Positions 16,658 to 26,141 are shown, counted from the first letter of the stretch. The stretch is 64,000 nucleotides of DNA from an uncultured Butyrivibrio sp. (GCA_946536145.1 CAMNEA010000010.1:1-64000); one strand, 5' to 3'. Numbers and translations: made by a program. Notes: generated from the sequence alone by a model not told the origin.

Positions 16658-17959
16658 ATGGAACGTTACTATCAACAGGAAATTGAATGCGCCTCTTATG
16701 AAAAGATAAGGGAAATCCAGTCAGAAAAACTTGTCAAACAGGTTAAGCACGTTTGGGACAACGTGCCCCACTACCACAAGAAGATGGAGGAAAAAGGTCT
16801 TACTCCGGACGATATCAAGTCAGTTGATGACCTTCACAAACTCCCTTTTCTGTCAAAAGCAGACCTGAGGGAAACCTATCCTGACGGGCTTCTGGCAGTT
16901 CCAAGGAAGGACGTTGTAAGGATACACTCAACTTCAGGAACTACCGGCAAAAGAGTTATCGCCTACTACACCCAGCATGACATAGATCTCTGGGATGACT
17001 GCTGCGCCAGGGCCATCACCGCTGCGGGCGGCACAAAGGATGATGTATGTCAGATTTCCTACGGCTTTGGTCTTTTCACCGGAGGCGCCGGCCTCAACGG
17101 GGGATCCCACAAGGTTGGATGTATGACGGTTCCTATCAGCTCCGGCAACACCGACAGGCAGATAATGTTCATCAAAGATCTGGGCGCAACTATCCTTTGC
17201 TGCACTCCCAGCTACGCCGCGTATCTTGGCGAAAGGATGCAGGAACTTGGATATGGTCCTGATGATATTCCGCTTAAAGCAGGAATATTCGGAGCAGAAG
17301 CATGGAGCGAGGAGATGCGCCATTCCATTGAAAAGACTATGGGAATAAAGGCCTTTGATATCTATGGTCTCACCGAGCTGTCAGGCCCCGGCGTTGCGTT
17401 TGAGTGCTCAGCCCAAAACGGAATGCACGTCAACGAAGATCACTTTATTGTTGAGATAATAGACCCGGAGACAGAGGAAGTCCTTCCTGAAGGAAGCCAG
17501 GGCGAACTTGTATTCACAGCTGTCGACAAGGAAGCCTTCCCTATGATCAGGTATCGCACAAGAGATATCTGCAGACTTACAAGGCAGAAATGCTCCTGCG
17601 GAAGAACCTTTGTCAGAATGGACAAGCCTATGGGAAGATCCGACGACATGCTCATCATCCGCGGTGTAAATGTATTCCCGAGCGAAATTGAGACTGTACT
17701 CCTCAACAACGGCTATGCAGCCAACTACCAGATCGTAGTTGACCGTGTCAACAACACCGATACCCTCGATGTCCAGGTTGAGATGACTCCCGAGATGTTC
17801 ACTGATAACCTCGGTGAAGTTGAGGAGAGGCAGAAGAAACTCATGGAAGGCCTCAAGTCCATGCTTGGCATCAAAGCCAAGGTATCACTGCTTGCGCCCA
17901 AGTCCATCACAAGAAGTGAGGGCAAGGCCGTGAGAGTCATAGATAAGAGGAAAATCTAA
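16658..17959 (+). CDS. paaK: Phenylacetate-CoA ligase
   Basis: The product is 433 residues from the ATG at 16658, behind CAGGAGG. It activates phenylacetate or related aryl acetates to CoA thioesters with ATP giving AMP. Motifs: the P-loop region STSGTTGKR, YGLTELSGPG, YRTRDIC and a C-terminal region with RSDDMLIIRGVN. It follows iorB by 20 bases. In this operon it links aryl acetate to aryl-acetyl-CoA, the partner substrate or product of IorAB. The direction in vivo (assimilation of aryl acetates or aromatic amino acid breakdown) cannot be decided from sequence. Confidence 0.93.
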   Translation: MERYYQQEIECASYEKIREIQSEKLVKQVKHVWDNVPHYHKKMEEKGLTPDDIKSVDDLHKLPFLSKADLRETYPDGLLAVPRKDVVRIHSTSGTTGKRVIAYYTQHDIDLWDDCCARAITAAGGTKDDVCQISYGFGLFTGGAGLNGGSHKVGCMTVPISSGNTDRQIMFIKDLGATILCCTPSYAAYLGERMQELGYGPDDIPLKAGIFGAEAWSEEMRHSIEKTMGIKAFDIYGLTELSGPGVAFECSAQNGMHVNEDHFIVEIIDPETEEVLPEGSQGELVFTAVDKEAFPMIRYRTRDICRLTRQKCSCGRTFVRMDKPMGRSDDMLIIRGVNVFPSEIETVLLNNGYAANYQIVVDRVNNTDTLDVQVEMTPEMFTDNLGEVEERQKKLMEGLKSMLGIKAKVSLLAPKSITRSEGKAVRVIDKRKI

Positions 17960-18005
17960 TAGTATGTTTTTTATTAGAGTTTTACATTACATAAGGAGGA
18001 AAACA

Positions 18006-18440
18006 ATGAGCGTTCAACAGATTTCTGTCTTTCTTGAAAACAAGCCTGGTACTCTGAAAAAGATGACAGGCGTACTCGCAGCAAATGGTATAGACATGAG
18101 AGCAACCTCAGTGGCCGAGACCAAGGATTTTGGAATTGCAAGGCTAATCGTTGAGGATGTACTTAATGCAGTCAACGTCCTCAAGGAAAATGATTTCGTC
18201 GCAAGCCTCACTCCCGTTCTTGCCATAGAGATTCCCGACGAAGCAGGTGGTCTTGACAAGCTCCTTGAAATCTTCGCCGACGCTGAAGTAAACATCGAGT
18301 ATATGTATGCCTTCCCCGGCGGAAAGAGAACCAACAAGGCCTGCATGATATTCCGCGTCGCAGATACCAAATCAGCGGAAGCTCGCCTGACAGGAAAGGG
18401 CGTCAAGATACTGACTCAGGAAAATATTGAAGAAATCTAA
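18006..18440 (+). CDS. Tandem ACT-domain protein of the ior-paaK operon
   Basis: The product is 144 residues from the ATG at 18006 with AAGGAGG. Two ACT repeats (about 5-70 and 73-140) make up the whole protein: ISVFLENKPGTLKKMTGVLA opens the first and EIPDEAGGLDKLLEIF the second. ACT domains bind amino acids, so it probably senses an aromatic or branched amino acid for this operon. Homologues are commonly placed after paaK. No catalytic domain is attached. Confidence 0.9.
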   Translation: MSVQQISVFLENKPGTLKKMTGVLAANGIDMRATSVAETKDFGIARLIVEDVLNAVNVLKENDFVASLTPVLAIEIPDEAGGLDKLLEIFADAEVNIEYMYAFPGGKRTNKACMIFRVADTKSAEARLTGKGVKILTQENIEEI

Positions 18441-18452
18441 TTAAAGATTAAA

Positions 18453-18539
18453 GAGGCAGTGAGTCAGTGGGGACGTTACAGTTTGACTCGCTTCTTCGAA
18501 GTGAGTCAAACTGTAACGTCCCCACTGACTCACTGCCTC
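18453..18539. repeat. REP-like long palindrome, copy 1
   Basis: Two 42-base arms (18453-18494 and 18498-18539) are complementary at 41 positions around a three-base loop. The inner 35-base arms recur almost exactly at 25912-25986 and 26142-26214. It fills the gap between the convergent ACT and amidohydrolase genes, touches the stop codon of the latter, and may act as a bidirectional terminator although T runs are absent. Confidence 0.9.
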
Positions 18540-19383
18540 AAACCCCCAGCAGCTTCGCTGCATTTCCTCCAAGAATCCCAGTCATATCCTCTACGCCAAG
18601 CGGAAGCCTTCTTAGAAAATCTATACTCTCCTTCTGGTCTGTCCACGGACTGTCCGAACCAAACAGTATCCTCTCAGGTCCAAGTGCATCGATAATCTTC
18701 ATATATCCGTCTTCATCCATCATATCCTGGGGCTTGTCATCCCAATATCCATCTGAAAGCGAAGTTATCCTCTCCGATGAAAAAGACGTATCAAGATAAA
18801 CACACGTATCTGCAAAAAACTGCGGCACTTCATCCCAGTTGGTCCAGCCTCCCATGTGGGCAAGGATGAACTTAAAACTGCCTATCCTGTCGACAACATT
18901 TCTGCACATCTTAGGGGAACAGTGCACAACCCCCGGGAAACCAACGTCAATTCCCGCGTGAGTAAGGACTATCAGATCGTTTTCGGCTGCGCAGTCAATT
19001 ATACGGAGGAAGCGAATATCATCTATGTCCGTGTGCTGGTACACAGGATGAAGTTTTATTCCCTTTACACCTCTCTCCTTTATACGCCTCAGTTCTGTCC
19101 TATAGTCTTCAAATTCCGGATGAATACAGCCAAAAGATATTATCCCCGGCATGTACTTCTCATTGTTTCTTATAGATGAGTCATTTATCTTCACAACCTG
19201 GTCAGCACCTGTCGCAACAGGCACGACAACAGATATATCAACACCTGCATCTTTCATGGCATCTAAAAGCCCTGAAATTGTCCCATCCGTAAACGGAACA
19301 ATATGAGCCTCTTTGCTCAGGTGATCAACCGCCTTGGCGGCTATTTTTTCAGGAAATGTGTGAGTATGAATGTCAATTATCAT
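18538..19383 (-). CDS. Amidohydrolase-family metal-dependent hydrolase
   Basis: The product is 281 residues, of the TIM-barrel family PF04909 (amidohydrolase 2, including aminocarboxymuconate-semialdehyde decarboxylase-like enzymes). Metal ligands are visible: HTH in MIIDIHTHTF, GIKLHP, THAG, HMGGW and the Asp in GSDSPW. It probably hydrolyses or decarboxylates a small cyclic or aromatic carboxylate; the substrate is unknown. Start is eight bases after the stop of the aldo/keto reductase, so the two form an operon. The stop codon lies at the edge of palindrome copy 1. Confidence 0.85.
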   Translation of the reverse strand: MIIDIHTHTFPEKIAAKAVDHLSKEAHIVPFTDGTISGLLDAMKDAGVDISVVVPVATGADQVVKINDSSIRNNEKYMPGIISFGCIHPEFEDYRTELRRIKERGVKGIKLHPVYQHTDIDDIRFLRIIDCAAENDLIVLTHAGIDVGFPGVVHCSPKMCRNVVDRIGSFKFILAHMGGWTNWDEVPQFFADTCVYLDTSFSSERITSLSDGYWDDKPQDMMDEDGYMKIIDALGPERILFGSDSPWTDQKESIDFLRRLPLGVEDMTGILGGNAAKLLGV

Positions 19384-19391
19384 TGTCTATG

Positions 19392-20519
19392 TTATCCTTC
19401 AAATTCGGCTGCAACATCTTTTAAAAGTGATCTTATCTCCAGATGCTGAGGGCATACAGCCTCGCAGCCGCCGCACTCTATGCAGCTGCTTGCCTTGCCG
19501 TTTCCACCGGCTGTAAGTACGTCCGAGTAGTGCCTCTTCTGATTCCAGTCATCGAAAATCCTTCTGGTATTGAGGCAGGTAAACATCTCCGGGATCATGA
19601 TGTTCATCGGGCAGTGGTTCTGCTCCACGCAGTAATGACACGACGTGCACGGTATCATTGAAAGCCCCCTGTAGACAGCCGTAACCCTTGCAACTGCGCC
19701 CATCTCCTCATCGGAAAGAGGCTTGAAATCCTTCATGTATGATACATTGTCCTTCATCTGAGCCATATCGCTCATGCCTGACAGAACGACTCTGATGCCC
19801 TCAAAGCTTGCGGCATATCTTATGGCGTAACTGGCATTTGAAAGATCTCCCATCTCTCTGAATATAGTATCCGCAGCCTCAGGGAGCTTAACAAGGCTTC
19901 CTCCCTTGACAGGTTCCATGACAATCACAGGCTTGTTATGCTTCCTGCAGACCTCATAGCACTTCCCGCTCTGTATCGCGATGTCCTCATAGTCGACATA
20001 GTTGAACTGTATCTGCACTATCTCAACGTCCGGGTAGGTTGTCAGTATCTCATCGAGAACCTCTGCCTTGTCATGGAAAGACAGTCCGACATGCTTTATC
20101 TTTCCCTTTTCCTTGAGCTTAAAAGCGGTCTCATACGCCCTGCACTCTTTGTACTGTTTAAAGTTCCTCGCATTCTGCGCATGCATCAGATAGAAGTCAA
20201 AATATTCGACACCGCAGGCATCAAGCTGACTCTGGAACAGCGGTCTTATCTCTTCTTCTGAATGGAAGTATGAATCAGATAGCTTATTTGTCAAAAGAAA
20301 TTTTTCTCTCGGATACCTGTCCGAAACCGCTATCTTTATAGCCTTCTCAGACTTACCATCAATATATCCGTGGGCTGTGTCGAAATAGTTAAACCCGTTG
20401 TCTATAAAGTAATCCGTCATCTCCTTGAACTGCTCAATATCAACTTCTGAGCCGATCATAGGAAGTCTCATGCAGCCAAATCCAAAAAGTGTCTTGATCT
20501 CAGGAAAAGAATTATCCAT
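19392..20519 (-). CDS. Aldo/keto reductase with C-terminal 4Fe-4S ferredoxin domain
   Basis: The product is 375 residues from the ATG at 20519, the first with a good GGAGG; longer in-frame starts lack one. AKR barrel: GFGCMRLP, the Tyr in FDTAHGYIDG, the Lys in LTNKL and the His in LMHAQN give the catalytic set. The C-terminal 80 residues carry Cys motifs CTSCHYCVEQNHCP and CIECGGCEAVCP, as in the ferredoxin-tailed AKRs of anaerobes. It likely reduces a carbonyl or acts in an electron-transfer oxidoreduction; substrate unknown. Operon with the downstream amidohydrolase. Confidence 0.88.
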   Translation of the reverse strand: MDNSFPEIKTLFGFGCMRLPMIGSEVDIEQFKEMTDYFIDNGFNYFDTAHGYIDGKSEKAIKIAVSDRYPREKFLLTNKLSDSYFHSEEEIRPLFQSQLDACGVEYFDFYLMHAQNARNFKQYKECRAYETAFKLKEKGKIKHVGLSFHDKAEVLDEILTTYPDVEIVQIQFNYVDYEDIAIQSGKCYEVCRKHNKPVIVMEPVKGGSLVKLPEAADTIFREMGDLSNASYAIRYAASFEGIRVVLSGMSDMAQMKDNVSYMKDFKPLSDEEMGAVARVTAVYRGLSMIPCTSCHYCVEQNHCPMNIMIPEMFTCLNTRRIFDDWNQKRHYSDVLTAGGNGKASSCIECGGCEAVCPQHLEIRSLLKDVAAEFEG

Positions 20520-20717
20520 GTCATGTCCTCCATCATCATTGATCCTAAGGTAACCCATTTGCTTGGGATCTCCCAAGGGCAGTCTAAAGTCCGTCAAAAA
20601 GCCGAATAATTATTCACATAATACTTCATGGATTAATTTTAACACTGATATAGTTCCGCTCCTATACCGCAATATACAAAAATTCATCTGCAGTATTTGG
20701 TAAATGTGTTGACAACC

Positions 20718-20746
20718 TTGTATTTCCAAAACAATAACTGTATGAT
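20718..20746 (+). promoter_or_regulatory. Promoter of the seven-helix membrane protein gene
   Basis: TTGTAT -35 (20718-20723) and TATGAT -10 (20741-20746) are 17 bases apart; a TTGACA lies just upstream at 20709-20714. The promoter is framed by a widely spaced near-perfect inverted repeat, 20692-20704 with 20774-20787 (TATTTGGTAAA type), a possible paired operator. Confidence 0.45.
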
Positions 20747-20838
20747 ATCTTAGGTATTGCGTAAGGTTATCAGTTTACCAAAATACTCAATATCGCTTAA
20801 ATATTTATGTCATCTTAAACAATCAGGAGGCTTTTCAA

Positions 20839-21750
20839 ATGTCTATAAAATCCTATATCAACCCGGACTTCACCTGGGATAAAAAAATGATATTTTTTCT
20901 GATGGTATCTGCTGCCATCGGAATAAGCCTGGGGCTCATCTATCTCGCATCCATGTTTGTTCTGGACAAAAAACTCACCGGACACACCAAGGTCTTTGCA
21001 CTTAGAGATGCCTTTGTTGATAAATCTCAGCGTTTATTTGAGATGATAATAGCAGGAACTTCAGTAATGTCTTTTTCCTGCTCCTACGTGGTCATAAACC
21101 ACGTCTACACGCTGGTACAGTCAGGAGCCGGTGGACATCTCAATCACTACGAAAGAATAATGATCAAGATGTGGTCAGAGGGCAAGGACTTCATGCTGCT
21201 TCTTTTGATACTGTGCTCCTGCGTCCTTAATACAGTACTTGATACCCTTATTATTCCTCTTAAAAGGATCACAAAGGAGGAAAAGGCTACAATACGAATG
21301 ATGGCCATGTTCTATGTGATCATTATCCTTATGTATCTGAACATAATCGGGGACGAGAGCCAGTACAGCCCTGTCATGATGTACTACTTCGGTCTTATGA
21401 TAGGACGTTTCGTATACTTTGATGCTTCGCTCAAGGATTTCCTTATTGCGCTAAAGAACATGTTCCTCAACTCCCCTTACCTGCTTCTTGCCATCGTTCT
21501 CACCTGGCTTTTGAGCGTACTTGGCTTCGGAATGGGATTTCTGCTGGAGAGGAACTACTACATCGTGGGAATCTTCTACACTCATCTGTTTATGCTCGCC
21601 TGCATCTTTGTTGTGCACATAGCGTGGATGATACACCACAGGCTCACAAGAAGACCAGGCATCGAAGAAGCTGCCAAACCGGATGATGAGCACCTTGATG
21701 ACTACGATGAGTACAATGATTACAACGATTACGATGACTATGATGAATAA
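20839..21750 (+). CDS. Seven-helix membrane protein with acidic Asp/Tyr tail, function unknown
   Basis: The product is 303 residues with a CAGGAGG site. About seven hydrophobic segments are visible (roughly residues 15-40, 60-88, 113-135, 152-170, 178-196, 213-237, 240-268). A cytoplasmic tail of about 30 residues follows, almost wholly Asp, Glu, Tyr and Asn, repeating YNDY/YDDY. I recognise no family motif. It stands alone between terminators. It could be a small-molecule transporter or a membrane sensor; the acidic tail could bind cations or a basic partner. Confidence 0.8.
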   Translation: MSIKSYINPDFTWDKKMIFFLMVSAAIGISLGLIYLASMFVLDKKLTGHTKVFALRDAFVDKSQRLFEMIIAGTSVMSFSCSYVVINHVYTLVQSGAGGHLNHYERIMIKMWSEGKDFMLLLLILCSCVLNTVLDTLIIPLKRITKEEKATIRMMAMFYVIIILMYLNIIGDESQYSPVMMYYFGLMIGRFVYFDASLKDFLIALKNMFLNSPYLLLAIVLTWLLSVLGFGMGFLLERNYYIVGIFYTHLFMLACIFVVHIAWMIHHRLTRRPGIEEAAKPDDEHLDDYDEYNDYNDYDDYDE

Positions 21751-21771
21751 CTATATGCGGATTAAAACAAG

Positions 21772-21823
21772 GAGCTGTCGCTTTAGATGTGATTTAATCA
21801 CACATCTAAAGCGACAGCTCTTT
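21772..21823. terminator. Strong bidirectional terminator
   Basis: A 20-base perfect stem (21772-21791 with 21801-21820) with a nine-base loop, followed by TTTC. It separates the convergent membrane protein gene and LRR surface protein gene. Confidence 0.85.
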
Positions 21824-21865
21824 CATCATTCGTCTCCCTTATTGTGACAAAAGTCTTTTTCTGTT

Positions 21866-23641
21866 TTATCCGATCTGAATCTTCACCTTGTTATTAAGGC
21901 CTTCGTCCAGAAACAGTGTAGTATATTTAGCTTTCATCTTCTTTGGAACCTTGATGACCACACTCTTTCCAAATCCGCCAAATGCATTGTCGCCAAGGGT
22001 CTTAACAGTTATCCCGGAACTCTTTATTATAAGGGTCTTTAGTTTGGAATCACCTGCTATAAACTGTGCTCCAAGGTAAGTTGTGTTGGCAGGAAGAGTC
22101 AGGCTCTTGATCGCAGTTTTGTAAAAAGCCTTGTCTCCGATGGTTTTGAGGTTTGTATCAAGGACGGCCTCAGTGAGCAGGACACAACCCGAGAACGCCT
22201 CGTCGCCTATAGAAATCACATTCTTGCCAGCCTTAACCTTCTTGACGGTCTTGCTGCCCTTAAGTGCTTTAGCTCCGATTTCTGTAACCTTATAGGTATT
22301 TCCGTTTACATCTTTAATGGTATCCTTTATTGTTACGCTTGTTTTTTTCTTATCAGCGCCAGTTCCTACATATTTTGCAGTGAGGTTGCCTTTTACTGCG
22401 CTGGTTACGACATATCCTGTCTTCTTGCCGTTTTTGTCAACAAGGTTTGTCCCCTCCGGGAATACTGAAGTGTCTTTCTTCCAGGTAGCAGTAAGCTTAA
22501 GTGTTTTGCCCTTTAAGAAATCTTTGGTCCTGACGTCAGTTGTTTTAAGGACGATAGCTTCTCCTGAATCGGCAGTCAGAGTCTTATCTCCGATTTTGTA
22601 TGTAAAGCCTGTAAAACTATAGCCCTTTCTCTCAAATCTGTTTCTTGGGATATAGAACTTTTGCCCCAACTCTCCGGTTACTTCATTCATGCTGCCACTG
22701 GTAGCGCCATTTCCATTAAAACTGATCTTGTAGGTGAATCTTGTATCATCTCTGATCTTTATTGCTGTGCCTTTGCCTATCCTGTCTATCGGCACCAGCG
22801 CACCATCTTTGTCATACCATGAATAATCAGGCTTATCATATACCGGCTTCATATTATACATATCATCTGCATAATTATACGCCTCATATGTTGTTGTAAG
22901 ATATACGATACTGTCAGAATTATTGACCACTGTCTCAATATTTTCATAGACTCTATTGTAAAACCAAAACAAATCCATACAGATATTTCTTGATTCCTTG
23001 GCCACGACAACTTTTTTAATCATTTCACGATACGGTAAAAGCGCGTATGGCCTGGTATCCAATTTTCCACTTCCACTAACCGTAAGAATCCCTGACTTGT
23101 CAAGAACAAAATTAAGAGATCCAATACTTCCCTTTACAGGAGCTTTTTTATTTAGAAGCCATGGTGTCTCGTAAAAAATATCTGTTAAATCATCTAACTT
23201 GGATAATAACGTCCCGGAAATAGTAACTGATTCCAGTTTATAGCAATACCTGAATGCCGAGTAACCCAAATTTTCAACAGAATCAGGAATAATAATACTT
23301 TCAAGCTCATCGCAGGAAGCAAATGCGTAGTTTCCAATGGATGTGACTGAATCAGGAATTTTTACGTCTGTTATATGAAATCCATAAAACGCATCTTCCC
23401 ATATCTCCTTGACTCCATTTTTAATGACTACAGAACTTATCCGGTCTGAGTATTCATTAAAAGTAATCTCTTTACTATTAGGCGTAGCAGCCTTACTAAT
23501 TGTCAGGACGCCCTTATCATTCAGAGACCAGGTAATATTCCCCTCAGTCTTTGTGATTGCTGCAGCACTCACATCAACCTTTATTATGGTCAGCATCATA
23601 AATATCAGAACTATTGCAGATAAATAACACTTTTTGTTCAT
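21866..23641 (-). CDS. Secreted BspA-like leucine-rich repeat protein A
   Basis: The product is 591 residues from the ATG at 23641, preceded by AGGAG; an upstream in-frame Met is unlikely because the signal peptide begins MNKKCYLS. Order: signal peptide ending near VSAAA; a beta segment (ITWSLNDKGVLTISK); two or three LRR_5 repeats (IPDSVTSIGNYAF); a middle region; an InlB B-repeat-like module (FNGNGATSG, KGYSFTGFTYKIG); and a C-terminal LRR block ending near KVKIQIG. No sortase or transmembrane tail. BspA-type proteins bind host or matrix surfaces; target unknown. Tandem paralogue of the next gene upstream. Confidence 0.87.
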   Translation of the reverse strand: MNKKCYLSAIVLIFMMLTIIKVDVSAAAITKTEGNITWSLNDKGVLTISKAATPNSKEITFNEYSDRISSVVIKNGVKEIWEDAFYGFHITDVKIPDSVTSIGNYAFASCDELESIIIPDSVENLGYSAFRYCYKLESVTISGTLLSKLDDLTDIFYETPWLLNKKAPVKGSIGSLNFVLDKSGILTVSGSGKLDTRPYALLPYREMIKKVVVAKESRNICMDLFWFYNRVYENIETVVNNSDSIVYLTTTYEAYNYADDMYNMKPVYDKPDYSWYDKDGALVPIDRIGKGTAIKIRDDTRFTYKISFNGNGATSGSMNEVTGELGQKFYIPRNRFERKGYSFTGFTYKIGDKTLTADSGEAIVLKTTDVRTKDFLKGKTLKLTATWKKDTSVFPEGTNLVDKNGKKTGYVVTSAVKGNLTAKYVGTGADKKKTSVTIKDTIKDVNGNTYKVTEIGAKALKGSKTVKKVKAGKNVISIGDEAFSGCVLLTEAVLDTNLKTIGDKAFYKTAIKSLTLPANTTYLGAQFIAGDSKLKTLIIKSSGITVKTLGDNAFGGFGKSVVIKVPKKMKAKYTTLFLDEGLNNKVKIQIG

Positions 23642-23701
23642 CAACTCACCACTCCTTTTCATTATCAGCACCAGGTCACATCAGTTCACAGACTGTTTAT
23701 T

Positions 23702-25879
23702 TTACTTAAGTGCCTGAATTTTGACATTCTTATTAAGGCCTTCTTTCTGGAAAATGTCAGTGTATTTACCAAGCATCTTCTTTGGGGCCTTTACAATGAC
23801 CTTTTGGCCAAATCCGCCAAAAGCATTATCTCCAAGAGTCTTAACGGTAATTTTCTCACTCTTAACCGTGAGCGTCTTTAACTTTGAGTCTTTTGCTATA
23901 AACTGTGCCCCAAGATGATCAGTCTTTGCCGGAAGTGTCAGGCTGCTGATTGATGTCTTAAAGAAAGCCTTATCTCCAATAGTTGTAAGACTTTCCCCAA
24001 GTTTGGCAGTGGTAAGGGCAGTGCATCCCGAGAGTGCCTCACTTCCGATGGTGGCAACATACTTGCCTACATTGATCCTGCTTATCGTTTTTGAGTCTTT
24101 GAGAGCCCTGTCTGCTATTGCAGTTACCTTATAAGTATTGCCGTTTATATCTTTTACAGTATCTTTTACTGTTACAGCATTCTTCTTTTTGTCATTAGCA
24201 GTTCCTACATATTTGACCGTCAGGTTCTTTGGTGCTGAGCAGGTGACAACATATCCGGTCTTACGTCCGTTCTTGTCCACAAGGTTAGTACCTGCAGGGA
24301 ATACTGAGGTATCCTTTTCCCAATTAGCAGTAAGCGTTATGGTAATGCCTTTTAATACAGCTTTGGTCTTAACATCAGTTTTTTTGAGAAGAATCTCATC
24401 TCCCGAATCAACCGTATAGGTTTTGCCACCAAACTTATATGTAAAACCTTTAAAAATATAGCCTTTCTTTGTAAATCTGTTCCTGGGAACATATATACTG
24501 TGATCAAACTCTCCGGTCACTTCTTTCATAGTACCGCCGGATGCACTATTCCCGTTAAAAGCAATCTTATAAGTGAATCTTGTATTATTTCTTATCTTTA
24601 CCGCTGTGCCTTTTCGTATTGTTACTATCGGCTCTAATGCGCCATCATTGTCAAACCATGAGGAATATGGATTGTTGATATCCGGTTTAAAAGTGACGAC
24701 TGAGGCAGATTTATTGACTATCTTTTCAAGTTTTCCGGTATGATCCTTATTACGATATCTATCTCGAGTGTTACAAAAAGAACTCAAATCAACATTTCCT
24801 GAACCTTCGTCCACTACAATTGTTTTAACCTGAGTATACAAGTCTGCTAAGAGGCCATTTCCATCATATAAATTATTGTAGTTAAAAAACTCTCCACTTC
24901 CCTTTATTGTCAGCACGCCGGATTTACTTAATACATAGGAAAAATCTCCGGCTTTTCCTTTCACTGATCTCTTTCTGTTAAGAAGCCATGGAGTATTACT
25001 GAAAATACCATCGACGTTTTCCGATGCTGCCAGCAATGCATCAGACACAGTAACTGCTGTTAAATTCTCGCATTCCCTGAACACCCCTGTTCCAAGGCTT
25101 CTTACTGAATTGGGAATTATTATGCTTTCCAGACTTACACAGTTGTAAAATGCGCTATCTTCAATAGACGTAACTGAGGCAGGAATTACTATACTTGCAA
25201 GGCTCTTGCAATGTGTAAACATATATTCGCTGATCGTCTTTAATCTCGCCGGAAGAATAGCCTTTGTCATTGAAGAACATCCGCTAAAAGCGTAACTTTC
25301 TATTGTAACAACTGAGTTCGGCAGGCTTATGCCGGTAAGTGCATGGCAATCTTTAAACGCACCATATTTTATCACAGTAACAGTTAAAGGAATGGTAATA
25401 CTCTTCATTCCTGAACAATCTGCAAAAAGAGAATCTTCAATGGATTTAACAGGTGGAAGATCAACACTTTCCAATCTGTTGCAACCAGCAAAAGCCCCGG
25501 AGCCAATAGTCCTGACAGAAGTCGGAATTTTAATACTCGTGAGATTGTCGCACTTGTAAAAAGCATATTCGCCTATAGATGTGACAGAATCCGGAATAGT
25601 AATACTTCTCATTGAAGAATTGTAAAAGGCCCTATCCCAGATTTTTGTGACACCTTTTTTGATCACTACTTTGTCAATCCGGTCAGCGTACTGTTCAATA
25701 GTGACGGGATTTGCATTAGGTTTTGATGCCCTGCTTACAGTCAGCAAGCCATTATCAGTCAGAGACCATGTGATATCCCCTTCGGTTTTGGTGATAGTGG
25801 CTGCCTGAGCATCGATCTTTATCAATGTCAGCATAAAAAAAGCCATCACAATTGCAGATAAGAAGCATTTTTTATTCAT
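23702..25879 (-). CDS. Secreted BspA-like leucine-rich repeat protein B
   Basis: The product is 725 residues from the ATG at 25879, behind AAGGGG. Same plan as LRR protein A: signal peptide, opening ITWSLTDNGLLTVSR, InlB-like module and C-terminal LRR block. It has a longer run of about eight or nine N-terminal LRR_5 repeats where A has two or three. The length difference therefore lies in repeat number, typical of expansion or loss within LRR arrays. It lies 60 bases upstream of A and is probably co-transcribed. Exported, no anchor seen. Confidence 0.87.
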   Translation of the reverse strand: MNKKCFLSAIVMAFFMLTLIKIDAQAATITKTEGDITWSLTDNGLLTVSRASKPNANPVTIEQYADRIDKVVIKKGVTKIWDRAFYNSSMRSITIPDSVTSIGEYAFYKCDNLTSIKIPTSVRTIGSGAFAGCNRLESVDLPPVKSIEDSLFADCSGMKSITIPLTVTVIKYGAFKDCHALTGISLPNSVVTIESYAFSGCSSMTKAILPARLKTISEYMFTHCKSLASIVIPASVTSIEDSAFYNCVSLESIIIPNSVRSLGTGVFRECENLTAVTVSDALLAASENVDGIFSNTPWLLNRKRSVKGKAGDFSYVLSKSGVLTIKGSGEFFNYNNLYDGNGLLADLYTQVKTIVVDEGSGNVDLSSFCNTRDRYRNKDHTGKLEKIVNKSASVVTFKPDINNPYSSWFDNDGALEPIVTIRKGTAVKIRNNTRFTYKIAFNGNSASGGTMKEVTGEFDHSIYVPRNRFTKKGYIFKGFTYKFGGKTYTVDSGDEILLKKTDVKTKAVLKGITITLTANWEKDTSVFPAGTNLVDKNGRKTGYVVTCSAPKNLTVKYVGTANDKKKNAVTVKDTVKDINGNTYKVTAIADRALKDSKTISRINVGKYVATIGSEALSGCTALTTAKLGESLTTIGDKAFFKTSISSLTLPAKTDHLGAQFIAKDSKLKTLTVKSEKITVKTLGDNAFGGFGQKVIVKAPKKMLGKYTDIFQKEGLNKNVKIQALK

Positions 25880-25911
25880 AATCACACCCCTTTTCCCTCA
25901 ATAACAATTTG

Positions 25912-25986
25912 GTGAGTCAGTGGGGACGTTACAGTTTGACTCGCTTCTTCAAAGTGAGTCAAACTGTAACGTCCCCACTGACTCAC
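25912..25986. repeat. REP-like long palindrome, copy 2
   Basis: 35-base arms 25912-25946 and 25952-25986 with a five-base loop; almost identical to copies 1 and 3. Lies just upstream of the LRR B start. Confidence 0.9.
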
Positions 25987-26051
25987 AACTTAATGATTCT
26001 TCACGTATTATTGTACAATTAATCGACAGTGATAATTATGAAAAAACAGTA

Positions 26052-26084
26052 AAAAAGAGATACCAGTTTTGGCATCTCTTTTTC
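26052..26084. terminator. Terminator of the symporter gene
   Basis: Stem 26052-26065 with 26070-26083 approximately, one mismatch, with A/T runs on both sides so that it can work in either direction. On the minus strand it lies downstream of the symporter. Confidence 0.75.
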
Positions 26085-26141
26085 TTAATCCTTATTTTGT
26101 TTTCACTTTCTTTACGTAAAATCCTCCGTTTTACAACGATA

